Shown: positions 54,652 to 62,296 of the stretch, in pieces
Position numbering within the stretch: position 1 is the first letter of the stretch
Layout of the letters: every line of letters starts with the position of its first letter
Position numbers and translations under genes: made by a program
NCBI GenBank assembly: GCA_029247365.1
Contig: JAQWLJ010000047.1
Coordinates: 1 to 64,000, forward strand
Reading direction: 5' to 3'
From: Acidimicrobiales bacterium
GTDB taxonomy: Bacteria > Actinomycetota > Acidimicrobiia > Acidimicrobiales > Aldehydirespiratoraceae
Length of the DNA: 64,000 bases
The notes under the pieces: model-generated
Databases searched by the model: none
What the model saw: the letters and a program-made list of their open reading frames with translations, nothing else
What the model was told of the DNA's origin: nothing

Positions 54652-55486
54652 CGGCGTCGATCACGACCCGCTCGCCGACGCGGGTTTGGAAGAGGGTGCG
54701 GTCACCGTCAACCCACATATGGACGTCGAGACGTTCGCCTGGCAGGACCGGTGATCGGAAGCGGGCGCTCATCGAGCCGAAGTGGTCGGGGTCGCTGTCG
54801 CACCGCGCATGCAGGAGGGCGCGACCGCTAACCCCGTACGTGCAGAGACCGTGCAGGATCGGAGTGTCGAAGCCGGCAAGGGCGGCGAATGAGGGGTCGG
54901 AATGAAGCGGGTTGCGGTCGCCGTTGAGGCGGTAAAGGAGCGCCTGGTCGGTGCGCGTGTCGAAGCCGAGCACGTGGTCGGCATCGCGGTCGGGGAGCGC
55001 CCAGTCCGATGCTGGGCCGCGATCTCCACCCCAGCCGCCTTCGCCCGAGATGAACAGGCCGCTGCGAGCGGTCCACATCGGGTTGCTGGCGTGGTCGCTG
55101 ACGTGCGTCTCGTTGATCACGAGCGCAGCCTTGCTCTTGTCGTAGATGGCTGCGACCTTGCCCTGGCCGACCGCAGAGCCTGCTGACGGAAGTGTCTGAT
55201 GCAGCGTGATCGACTGCTCACCGTGGAGCAGCATCGCTGGGTTGAAGTCGCCGAAGTCGATGCCACCGCCACCGCCGAGCACGACGCCCATCGTCGGGAA
55301 CGCTTTCTGTTCGTTGACGCCACCCCCGGGATGTCTGGTGTTCTCAGTCGTGAACTCGAGTTCGAACCCGGTCGGGTCGGTGGCGCCAGCCCCGACGCCC
55401 AGGGCGTAGAGGAGGCTGTCGGAAGATGTCCAGCTGATCTCGTTCTCCGGACCGACTGAACCGGCGGCATCGGGGTTGATCGCCAT
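54632..55486 (-). CDS. MaoC-family enoyl-CoA hydratase 2
   Basis: 284-aa double hot-dog protein. The hydratase 2 motif is YRLNGDRNPLHSDPSFAALAGF (Asp and His catalytic) followed by PILHGLCTYGVSGRALL. The N-terminal hot-dog has lost the catalytic pair, as usual. Adds water to trans-2-enoyl-CoA, giving (R)-3-hydroxyacyl-CoA, in fatty acid or sterol side-chain breakdown. AGGAGG six bases before ATG 55486; 13 bp from the TetR gene, which likely regulates it. Confidence 0.9.
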   Translation of the reverse strand: MAINPDAAGSVGPENEISWTSSDSLLYALGVGAGATDPTGFELEFTTENTRHPGGGVNEQKAFPTMGVVLGGGGGIDFGDFNPAMLLHGEQSITLHQTLPSAGSAVGQGKVAAIYDKSKAALVINETHVSDHASNPMWTARSGLFISGEGGWGGDRGPASDWALPDRDADHVLGFDTRTDQALLYRLNGDRNPLHSDPSFAALAGFDTPILHGLCTYGVSGRALLHARCDSDPDHFGSMSARFRSPVLPGERLDVHMWVDGDRTLFQTRVGERVVIDAGVFTNR

Positions 55487-55499
55487 GAGGGCCTCCTGG

Positions 55500-56120
55500 T
55501 TAGGCGACGGGTGCGTCCAGCGTCGCGAGCGCCATCGACGTGATCGAATCGGTGAGCCCTTCGACCTCGGTGGTGGCAGGCCCGGTGGTAACGCTGGTAA
55601 TCATGCCGATCGCACCGTTGACGAGGAGCCGAGCGGTCGGTTCGTCGAGTTCGGGACGGGCGTCTTGGAGCGCCTCGATCCACTCGGTCGACCAGCTGCG
55701 GAGACGGCGACTCATCGGCGAGCGTCGCTCGCTGCTCAGGTGTCGGGCTTCGCTGTTCCAGACTGCGATGAGGGCGGAGCGCTCGAGGGCCACGTCGACA
55801 TAGGCCCGGATGTACCCGGCGAGAAGTTCGCGAGCGTCAGATGCTTCGGCCCGGGCCCGACCGTTAATGGCGTGGACCTCATCGGCGGCCAGCTTGATTG
55901 CCTCGAGAAGGAGATCTTCCTTCGATGAGAAGTGGCGGTAGATCGCTGGCCCCGAGACATCAACTGCCTTGCCGATGTCATCGACGCTTGTCGCCGGGTA
56001 GCCGCGCTGATGGAAGAGATCGATGGCGGCGTAGAGGATTAGATCGCGTCGGTTGGCTGGTCGCCGCCCCGACGCAGTGGAGTCCGCCGAGGCCGTGGAG
56101 GCTGCATCCGTCGTCGTCAT
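55500..56120 (-). CDS. TetR-family transcriptional repressor
   Basis: 206 aa. N-terminal DNA-binding domain RRDLILYAAIDLFHQRGYPA then TSVDDIGKAVDVSGPAIYRH FSSKEDLL, the classic TetR helix-turn-helix. The C-terminal ligand domain (LLAGYIRAYVDVALERSALI) resembles fatty-acyl-CoA responsive regulators. First gene of the TetR-MaoC-GH1-like operon, with an inverted repeat at its start that is a likely autoregulatory site. Confidence 0.9.
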   Translation of the reverse strand: MTTTDAASTASADSTASGRRPANRRDLILYAAIDLFHQRGYPATSVDDIGKAVDVSGPAIYRHFSSKEDLLLEAIKLAADEVHAINGRARAEASDARELLAGYIRAYVDVALERSALIAVWNSEARHLSSERRSPMSRRLRSWSTEWIEALQDARPELDEPTARLLVNGAIGMITSVTTGPATTEVEGLTDSITSMALATLDAPVA

Positions 56121-56124
56121 GGTT

Positions 56125-56142
56125 AGTGAACGTTAACGCACT
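56125..56142. promoter_or_regulatory. Candidate TetR operator
   Basis: AGTG-N10-CACT inverted repeat (AGTGAACGTTAACGCACT), five bases upstream of the TetR ATG and overlapping a possible minus-strand -10 box TAACGT. Confidence 0.45.
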
Positions 56143-56232
56143 TCACCGGCCGAGCACGATGCGTGCCGAGCCGCTCTCGGCAACACGACGCGTCGCCACG
56201 TCGCCCACCTGTACGTACTGTGGCGGTCCCGC

Positions 56233-56238
56233 TACATT
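56233..56238 (+). promoter_or_regulatory. -10 box of VWA gene (leaderless)
   Basis: TACATT, 6 nt, ATG 56245. Confidence 0.45.
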
Positions 56239-56244
56239 CCGGGA

Positions 56245-58278
56245 ATGGTCCTCCGTCGTCGCCCCCGCCGCCGCAGGGAGCCGGCGCACTTCACCTACTC
56301 GCGGTGGGACGGTACCCAGACGGGGTTCGACCTCGATGCCGACCACCTCTTCAGCGAGATGGCCGACGAGTTGCTCTATCACGGCGACGTCAACTCAGCC
56401 CTCCGCCAGATGATGCAGAACGGTCTGATGGATCGCGACGGCCGCGACATGGAGGGCATCCGCGACATGATGCAGCGCCTTCGGGAGCGGCGACGCGACA
56501 TTCTCGAGAACCACGATCTCGGCGGGGTCTTCGACGACATTGCTGGCTCGCTTCGAAGCGTGGTCGAACAGGAGCGGCAGGCGCTGGACGATCTCACCCA
56601 GCGAGGTGCCGACTCCGGCGACGAGCGCCAGCATCAGCTCCAGAACGACACCGCCGCCACGAAGAATATGGAGCTCGACATGCTCCCACCCGATCTCGCC
56701 GGGCAGGTGAAGGGACTACAGAACTACGACTTCGAGAGCGAAGAGGCTCGGCAGCAGTTCGAGGAGTTGATGGACCAATTGCGCGAGCAGCTCATGCAGC
56801 AGCAACTCGATCAGGTTGCCGAGGGCGTCAACGACATGTCACCTGAAGATATGCAGCGGATGAAAGACATGCTCGCCGAGCTCAATCACATGCTCGAGCA
56901 GCGCGCCGCCGGTGAGGAGCCCGACTTCCAGGGATTCATGGACCGCTACGGCGACTTCTTCCCCGAGAACCCGCGGACCCTCGACGAGCTGCTCGAGGTG
57001 ATGGCTCAGCGGATGGCCCAGGCCCAGCAAATGCTCAACTCGATGACCCCCGAGCAGCGTCAGCAGCTCCAAGAGCTGAGCGATCAACTGATGGAGGACA
57101 TGGACCTCCAATTCCAGATGAGCCAGCTCGCCGACAACCTTCGTGAGCAGTTCCCACAGATGGGCTGGGGTCAGTCGCACGACTTCGATGGGTTTGACCC
57201 GCTCGATATGCCCTCGGCGATGGACATGATGGGCGAACTGGGCGATATCGATCAGCTCGACAACCTGTTGCGCGGCGCCACCAATCCGGGGGCACTCGCC
57301 GAGGTCGACATCGACCGTGCCCGCGACCTCCTGGGCGACGAGTCGGCCGAGTCACTCGAGCGCATGGCCGAACTCGCCCGGATGCTCGAAGAGTCGGGCC
57401 TCATCGAGAACAAGGAAGGCAAGTACGAGCTCACACCGCGCGCGATCCGCAAGATCGGCAACGGTGCGCTTGACGAGCTCTTCAAACGGATGTCGGCCGA
57501 CACGCTCGGCAAGCATGCACTCGAGAAGACCGGTGCCGGCCACGAGCGCGACTTTGACACTAAGCCATATGAGTACGGCGACCGGTTCAACCTCCACATC
57601 GAAAAGACACTTCGAAACGCAGTCGCCCGCACGGGTGGTGGCACGCCCGTGAAGCTGCACCCAGACGACTTCGAAATCGAGCGAACCGAGCAGCTCGTTC
57701 GGTCGTCAACCGTGCTGATGCTCGATGTGTCGATGTCGATGGCGATGCGCGACAACTTCCTGCCGGCCAAGAAGGTCACGATGGCGCTGCACTCGCTCAT
57801 CTCGAGCCAGTACCCGCGCGACTTCCTCGGCATGGTGAGCTTCAGTGAGGTGGCACGCGAGTTCAACGCTGCAACCCTGCCCGAGCTCAGCTGGGACTAC
57901 GTGTACGGCACCAACATGCAGCACTCGTTCCAGATCGCCCGCAAGATGCTGTCGAAGCAGACGGGCACCAAGCAGATCATCATGATCACCGACGGCGAAC
58001 CTACCGCTCACATCACCCCGTCGGGGCAGCCGTACTTCAACTACCCGCCATCGCAACAGACCGTCGACCTGACCCTTGGTGAGGTCGCCAAGTGCACGCG
58101 GGAAGACATCCGCATCAACACCTTCGTGCTCGACGCCACCCACTATTTGCAGAACTTCGTGGAGCAGATCTCGAAGGTAAACGGCGGGCGGGCTTTCTTC
58201 ACGACCAACGAGAACCTGGGTGACTATGTCCTGATGGACTTTGTCGATCACAAGCGCAGCCTGGTCCGCGGGCGCTGA
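56245..58278 (+). CDS. VWA-domain (CoxE-like) partner of the AAA+ ATPase
   Basis: 677 aa. The first ~450 residues are acidic helices rich in Gln and Met (RQQFEELMDQLREQLMQQQL; MAQRMAQAQQMLNSMTPEQR), probably coiled coils. The C-terminal ~200 residues are a von Willebrand A domain with MIDAS motif VLMLDVSMSMAMRD and MITDGEPTAH. Resembles mycobacterial Rv0959. It should work with the ChlI-like ATPase at 51929; in this genome a three-gene minus-strand operon lies between them. Confidence 0.88.
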   Translation: MVLRRRPRRRREPAHFTYSRWDGTQTGFDLDADHLFSEMADELLYHGDVNSALRQMMQNGLMDRDGRDMEGIRDMMQRLRERRRDILENHDLGGVFDDIAGSLRSVVEQERQALDDLTQRGADSGDERQHQLQNDTAATKNMELDMLPPDLAGQVKGLQNYDFESEEARQQFEELMDQLREQLMQQQLDQVAEGVNDMSPEDMQRMKDMLAELNHMLEQRAAGEEPDFQGFMDRYGDFFPENPRTLDELLEVMAQRMAQAQQMLNSMTPEQRQQLQELSDQLMEDMDLQFQMSQLADNLREQFPQMGWGQSHDFDGFDPLDMPSAMDMMGELGDIDQLDNLLRGATNPGALAEVDIDRARDLLGDESAESLERMAELARMLEESGLIENKEGKYELTPRAIRKIGNGALDELFKRMSADTLGKHALEKTGAGHERDFDTKPYEYGDRFNLHIEKTLRNAVARTGGGTPVKLHPDDFEIERTEQLVRSSTVLMLDVSMSMAMRDNFLPAKKVTMALHSLISSQYPRDFLGMVSFSEVAREFNAATLPELSWDYVYGTNMQHSFQIARKMLSKQTGTKQIIMITDGEPTAHITPSGQPYFNYPPSQQTVDLTLGEVAKCTREDIRINTFVLDATHYLQNFVEQISKVNGGRAFFTTNENLGDYVLMDFVDHKRSLVRGR

Positions 58279-58305
58279 TCGACAGGGAAGAAGCACGCAT
58301 TTGCT

Positions 58306-58335
58306 GGGCGTGTAGCTCAGTGCGTAAGCGTTTCG
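58306..58335 (+). other. tRNA 5'-half-like fragment
   Basis: GGGCGTGTAGCTCAGTGCG then TAAGCG resembles the 5' half of a tRNA (acceptor strand and D-arm), but the D-stem pairs poorly and no anticodon stem, T-arm or 3' acceptor follows. Probably a degenerate remnant or chance. The rest of the 350-bp gap 58279-58629 contains only the whiB promoter region. Confidence 0.2.
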
Positions 58336-58544
58336 ACCGAGCAAATCGCAGTGATGGCAGATGGGCGCGTGCCCCGCGATGACCAGCGATCCACCGATAC
58401 GGCATGTCCGGTTGAAGCAGCGGCCGCTGCGCGGGAGCTGTGTGGTACCTCTGGGCGCCAGGTACTCACCGCCAACGGTGAGCACCACCGCTGGGTTTGC
58501 TGCGGAAAATCAAGGGCCTCGGCCGATCTCGGGCTTTACAAACC

Positions 58545-58550
58545 TAGGGT
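58545..58550 (+). promoter_or_regulatory. -10 box of first whiB gene
   Basis: TAGGGT, with the expected transcription start falling within the following palindrome; leader about 70 nt. Confidence 0.45.
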
Positions 58551-58552
58551 TA

Positions 58553-58574
58553 CAGTGCTGTAATTACAGCAGTG
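58553..58574. promoter_or_regulatory. Palindromic operator upstream of whiB
   Basis: Perfect 16-bp core TGCTGTAATTACAGCA extended to 22 bp with one mismatch pair. It begins two bases after the -10 box, so a bound dimer would block transcription start. Confidence 0.7.
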
Positions 58575-58629
58575 GCAGCTGGCGGACGATCCACTCGGAT
58601 CGCAACGCTGCACTGCCGGAGGAAATCAC

Positions 58630-58923
58630 ATGGCGATTCACCACGAAACCGAAACGGACGAGAAGTCCTGGCAGGACTATGCAAACTGCCTTGGGGTCGA
58701 TCCAGATCTCTTTTTTCCTGAGCGTGGCGCGTCCACTCGTGAGGCCAAAGAGGTCTGCCGCGGCTGTGTCGTGCGTGAGGATTGCCTCGAGTACGCCCTC
58801 CAAAACGGCGAGAAATTCGGCATCTGGGGCGGTATGAGCGAACGTGAGCGTCGCCGAATCCGCCGCCAACGGGCGCTGGCCCGGGCTGCGGCTGCGGCGC
58901 AAGTTTCCAACGTCACCGCCTGA
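58630..58923 (+). CDS. whiB: WhiB-family iron-sulfur regulator
   Basis: 97 aa. The four 4Fe-4S cysteines are present: ANCLG, then CRGCVVREDC (C-x2-C-x5-C). PDLFFPERG, the G[V/I]WGG turn (FGIWGGMSERERRR) and a basic C-terminal tail for DNA are all typical of Wbl proteins. Probably the WhiB1/2-like essential type, but the subgroup is uncertain. GGAGGA precedes ATG 58630. Regulated by the palindrome upstream, perhaps by itself. Confidence 0.93.
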   Translation: MAIHHETETDEKSWQDYANCLGVDPDLFFPERGASTREAKEVCRGCVVREDCLEYALQNGEKFGIWGGMSERERRRIRRQRALARAAAAAQVSNVTA

Positions 58924-58975
58924 CCTCTCGACTTCGCCGTGCGGGGCGCTCACGAAATCCTCACGGGCTTCGGGG

Positions 58976-58981
58976 TACGCT
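58976..58981 (+). promoter_or_regulatory. -10 box of tatA (leaderless)
   Basis: TACGCT, 7 nt, ATG 58989. Confidence 0.5.
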
Positions 58982-58988
58982 CTGTCGC

Positions 58989-59150
58989 ATGAACCTCGGA
59001 ACTCCGGAACTCCTGGTCATCCTGGTGATCGTTCTCCTCGTCTTCGGTGGCGCCAAGCTTCCGAAGCTCGCTCGTTCATTGGGCCAAGCCCAGAAGGAGT
59101 TCAAGGACGGTCTGGCCGAGGATCCCTCCGACGGCGACGGCGACGCCTGA
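58989..59150 (+). CDS. tatA: Twin-arginine translocase subunit TatA
   Basis: 53-aa protein below the ORF-track cutoff: MNLGTPELLVILVIVLLVFG, one membrane helix, then the amphipathic GGAKLPKLARSLGQAQKEFK with the conserved FGxxKLP hinge and an acidic tail. Forms the Tat export pore. The next gene, an ECF sigma factor, begins nine bases after its stop, so co-transcription is likely, reminiscent of the mycobacterial sigE-rseA-htrA-tatB cluster. Confidence 0.9.
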   Translation: MNLGTPELLVILVIVLLVFGGAKLPKLARSLGQAQKEFKDGLAEDPSDGDGDA

Positions 59151-59159
59151 TCGAGGGCC

Positions 59160-59705
59160 GTGAGCCCGTCTGGTTCGCCCGACCCTGCAGGGTCTGAACC
59201 GACCGATACCAACGACCTCATCCCAACGTGGGACGAGATCGCGCGTGATCACGCGGGTTTTATGTATTCAGTCGCGTATCGACTCGCCGGGAACCAATCC
59301 GATGCCGAGGACGTTGTCCAGGAGTCGCTCCTGCGGGTGAAGCGTGGTTTGGAGCGATATATCCCGGGTTCCCTCCATGGATGGCTCGCTCGTATCGTGA
59401 CCAACGTCTTTCTCGATGAGACCCGCCGCCGCAAGCGGCGGCCGCAGACCCATCTGCCCGATGATCCTGACCGGGTGATTGAGGGTGGTCCGGCGGCCGA
59501 CGAGGCGTTGGCGATGGTCTCGCTGCCCGATCACATTCAGGATGCGCTGAACACGCTGGCCGATGAGTTCCGCCAGGCGGTCGTGCTGTGCGATCTCGCC
59601 GGGTTGACCTACGACGAGATCGCCGAGCAGGTCGGTGTTCCGGTCGGCACCGTTCGCAGCCGTGTCCATCGTGGCCGGGTTCGGCTTCGGGAGGCGTTGT
59701 CGTGA
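59160..59705 (+). CDS. ECF sigma factor (SigE-like)
   Basis: 181 aa. Region 2: FMYSVAYRLAGNQSDAEDVV and QESLLRVKRGLERY, then GWLARIVTNVFLDETRRRKR. Region 4: LPDHIQDALNTLADEFRQAV and LTYDEIAEQVGVPVGTVRSR VHRGR. Similar to SigE of mycobacteria in neighbourhood and sequence style. GTG start; overlaps the anti-sigma start by four bases (GTGA). Confidence 0.93.
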   Translation: MSPSGSPDPAGSEPTDTNDLIPTWDEIARDHAGFMYSVAYRLAGNQSDAEDVVQESLLRVKRGLERYIPGSLHGWLARIVTNVFLDETRRRKRRPQTHLPDDPDRVIEGGPAADEALAMVSLPDHIQDALNTLADEFRQAVVLCDLAGLTYDEIAEQVGVPVGTVRSRVHRGRVRLREALS

Positions 59706-60520
59706 GTCTCGACCAACGCCACAGCGTTTGGCTCGATGGTGAACTCGAAACCGCTGAGGCGGCAGCGGTCGAGGCCGAACTGGCAGCGGACCCGGCTCTC
59801 GCTGCCGAGGTGGAGGCGCTCCGGTCAGTGCGCTCGCTCCTTCGCGAGCGGGCCATGATCGATCTTCACAGCGATGCCAGCGACCGCCTCATCGCCCGGG
59901 TCGAGGTGCTCGATGCCGCCGGGCAGGCAGTAGCTCGGGCGCCGGTGGTCGATGTGGTGACTCGGCATCGCCTGATCCGGCGCTTCGCTGCTGCTGCGGC
60001 GGTGTTCGCAATCATTGTTTCCGTCATCGGTGGACTCGGCGGGGACACAACGCTGCCGGCAATCGGCGATCTCGTCGAACGCCACAACGCAGCTGCAGCC
60101 GAGATGCCGAACGAGCCGAAGGGCGAGTCGATGTCGGGTATGCCAAAGATGGCTGCTGAGATGGACATGATGGCCGCCACCGTTGCCGACGGCATGGCGC
60201 ACGCGGTCTATGTTGCGAAGGACAGTTCGATTGTGTCGGTCTTCCGCCTCGATGGGGAGCTCGACAGTGAGGCGTTAGTCGATGACATGGGTGGCTCGAT
60301 CGGCGAAATGGATGGCCACGATCTGTGGGCTAAGGACATCGGGACGCGCCACGTGACGGTTCTCGACGGCGATGGGTATGTCTGGACGATCGTCAGCGAC
60401 GTCGAGATCGACCTTATGGCCGACCTGGTGAATGAGCTCCCGGAACGGACTCCGTCATTAGCGCAGCGGATACGAGCGGCGGCCGAGGCCGTCATCGAGC
60501 CGTTTGGGCTGGGAAGCTAA
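59702..60520 (+). CDS. Membrane anti-sigma factor, Cys-less, Met-rich
   Basis: 272 aa. N-terminal anti-sigma domain (VWLDGELETAEAAAVEAELA ADPAL), one membrane helix (FAAAAAVFAIIVSVIGGLGG, ~residues 95-115) and an external domain. It contains no cysteine at all, so the zinc HxxxCxxC motif of ZAS anti-sigmas is absent. Just outside the membrane lies a Met cluster (SMSGMPKMAAEMDMMAATVA), eight Met in ~34 residues. Coupled to the sigma gene, so it is its antagonist by position; the external Met cluster may sense oxidants or copper (inference). Confidence 0.85.
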   Translation: MSLDQRHSVWLDGELETAEAAAVEAELAADPALAAEVEALRSVRSLLRERAMIDLHSDASDRLIARVEVLDAAGQAVARAPVVDVVTRHRLIRRFAAAAAVFAIIVSVIGGLGGDTTLPAIGDLVERHNAAAAEMPNEPKGESMSGMPKMAAEMDMMAATVADGMAHAVYVAKDSSIVSVFRLDGELDSEALVDDMGGSIGEMDGHDLWAKDIGTRHVTVLDGDGYVWTIVSDVEIDLMADLVNELPERTPSLAQRIRAAAEAVIEPFGLGS

Positions 60521-60549
60521 AAGCGGCCGAGGGCACCGGAAGGCACGGT

Positions 60550-60586
60550 GGTCGGGCCGAACGAAAAAGGCTTGTCGGGCCCGACC
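60550..60586. terminator. Inverted repeat between convergent anti-sigma and whiB genes
   Basis: GGTCGGGCC / GGCCCGACC, 9-bp perfect stem with a 19-nt loop, no clear T-run. Suits a bidirectional terminator. Confidence 0.5.
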
Positions 60587-60607
60587 GGAGTCAGTTGGGC
60601 GACGTAC

Positions 60608-60844
60608 TTAGGCGACTGCCTCAAGCTTGCGGGCCCGGAGAATACGACGCCGCTGGCGTTCGCTGCATCCGCCCCATACGCCGTGATCTATGCGGTTGCG
60701 CAGCGCATACTCAAGGCAGCGCTCCTGCACGGGACAACCTTCACAGAGGCGTTTGGCGACTTCGACGCCGACACCATCGGAGGGGAAGAACGTGTCAGGG
60801 TGTTGGGTAGCGCAGTTCCCTCGTGCCATCCACTTGGTGTCCAT
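60608..60844 (-). CDS. Second WhiB-family regulator
   Basis: 78 aa from ATG 60844 (MDTKWMARGNCATQHPDTFF). The cysteines ARGNCA, then CEGCPVQERC, and the HGVWGGCSERQRRRI turn are in place, including an extra Cys in WGGC. AAGGAG lies seven bases before the ATG. It differs from the first WhiB and is convergent with the sigma operon. About 210 bp of upstream DNA carries no other gene. Confidence 0.92.
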   Translation of the reverse strand: MDTKWMARGNCATQHPDTFFPSDGVGVEVAKRLCEGCPVQERCLEYALRNRIDHGVWGGCSERQRRRILRARKLEAVA

Positions 60845-61045
60845 TCGGATCTCCTTGGTCAGACCGACGTCCAACCGCCCGCGTTGTGCGTACTGGTATT
60901 ACGCCCAGATCCCGGGGAAAGTTCCCGTAAAACCGTGTCTTTGGGAGCGAAATCTCGTTTTAGTCGAGCGTGATCTGAGCAGATTTTCCCTGAAATCGTG
61001 GGTGAAACCGGCTCATGGGCAGGAAATCTCACCTCATTTTCCCAC

Positions 61046-61051
61046 TACACT
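61046..61051 (+). promoter_or_regulatory. -10 box of 61059 gene (leaderless)
   Basis: TACACT, 7 nt, ATG 61059. Confidence 0.5.
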
Positions 61052-61058
61052 GCGCCGA

Positions 61059-61343
61059 ATGAGCGACACTGCCGAACTCGAAACCGAGGAGCCCCCGATC
61101 GGGCAGGCGACTATTATCTACCTCGGTCCGGCCGCCCCCCATTGGGAGATCCGAGCCGTGTTCGGCGAGCGTGAGGTGATGGACAGCTTCCGCGACCGGG
61201 TCAACGCCCGTCTGTTGTTGCTTCCGCCCCACGATCCGCAGTTCCGTCGCAATCGCGAGCGCGTCAACCGTGACGGTGAGCGGGAGCGAATCGTTGTCGA
61301 GTGGGATCTTGGGTACCCCGAAGACGAGCCTTCTGAGGGCTGA
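61059..61343 (+). CDS. Small hypothetical protein
   Basis: 94 aa: ATIIYLGPAAPHWEIRAVFG then VMDSFRDRVNARLLLLPPHD, ending in acidic residues. Looks like a compact alpha/beta domain; no family recognised. Lies 23 bp before the ROK kinase and probably shares its mRNA. Confidence 0.7.
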   Translation: MSDTAELETEEPPIGQATIIYLGPAAPHWEIRAVFGEREVMDSFRDRVNARLLLLPPHDPQFRRNRERVNRDGERERIVVEWDLGYPEDEPSEG

Positions 61344-61366
61344 TCCCTGCGCAAGGCGACACAGTC

Positions 61367-62296
61367 ATGAGTACGGTCGGTATCGACCTCGGCGGCACCA
61401 AGGTCATGGCGGTCTTGGTGGAGAACGGCGAGGTTCTGGCCAAGGCCAAGCGACCTACACCGATCTCCGGCGGCTCCGACGCCGTGATCGCTGCAATGGT
61501 TGCGGCTGCGCGCAAAGTCGATCCTGACGGCTCGGCTACCGGCATTGGAATCGGCGCGCCCGGTCCGGTCGTGCCGGGCACCGGGGTCTTGCCGGCTGCA
61601 CCGAATCTCCCCGGGTGGGATCATGACGTCAATGTCGTGGACCGGGTGAGTGCCGCACTCGGAGGCCGGGCTGTCAAGCTCGACAACGACGTGAATGTGG
61701 GCACGTTGGCCGAATGGAAGCTCGGTGCCGGGAGAGGCGCCGATGACCTCCTCGGCGTCTTCGTGGGCACCGGTGTTGGTGCCGGCCTGATCCTCGACGG
61801 CCGTCTTCGTCAGGGGCCGCGCGGTCTGGCCGGAGAGATTGGGCACACGTTCGTAGCGTTCGATCAGCTCCGTAATGCACCGGTTGGCCGCGGTGAACTC
61901 GAGGACTTTGCGGGCCGCCGGTCACTTCAGCAGTGGGTCGATGTTGCACCGCTCGGGGAGTCAACGTTCCTGCACAGCCTCATGCGCGAGGGTCGGCTCA
62001 AGTCGAAGGCCTGGGCGGAGGGGATTGAGGCCGAAGACCCGCTGACCTTGCAGCTGGTTGGCCGTGCCTGCTCGGCCCTTTCCGCGGCGATCGCCTCGGT
62101 GATCACTCTGGTCGACGTCGAGCGGGTGGTGCTTGGTGGTGGGTTTGCGGAACGACTAGGTGAGCCCTTCCGAGTGCGTCTCGAGGCTGAGGTTACGGAG
62201 CGGGCGTTTGCGGGCCAGACCGCACCGGTGGTGACCGCTCGGCTCGGTGATACAGGCGGTGCCGTCGGGGCCGCTCTGCTGTTGGAGCACACATGA
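61367..62296 (+). CDS. ROK-family sugar kinase (glucokinase-like)
   Basis: 309 aa: phosphate-binding VGIDLGGTKVMAVL, IGIGAPGPVVPGTGVL, LDNDVNVGTLAEWKLGAG with the catalytic Asp, GVFVGTGVGAGLIL and AGEIGHTFV. The CxCGxxGCxE zinc motif of most ROK proteins is absent (NAPVGRGELEDFAGRRSL). Probably phosphorylates glucose or a related sugar. Its stop overlaps the ppk start (ATGA), so the two are coupled; polyphosphate as phosphate donor is worth considering, since actinobacterial polyphosphate glucokinases are ROK members. Confidence 0.88.
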   Translation: MSTVGIDLGGTKVMAVLVENGEVLAKAKRPTPISGGSDAVIAAMVAAARKVDPDGSATGIGIGAPGPVVPGTGVLPAAPNLPGWDHDVNVVDRVSAALGGRAVKLDNDVNVGTLAEWKLGAGRGADDLLGVFVGTGVGAGLILDGRLRQGPRGLAGEIGHTFVAFDQLRNAPVGRGELEDFAGRRSLQQWVDVAPLGESTFLHSLMREGRLKSKAWAEGIEAEDPLTLQLVGRACSALSAAIASVITLVDVERVVLGGGFAERLGEPFRVRLEAEVTERAFAGQTAPVVTARLGDTGGAVGAALLLEHT

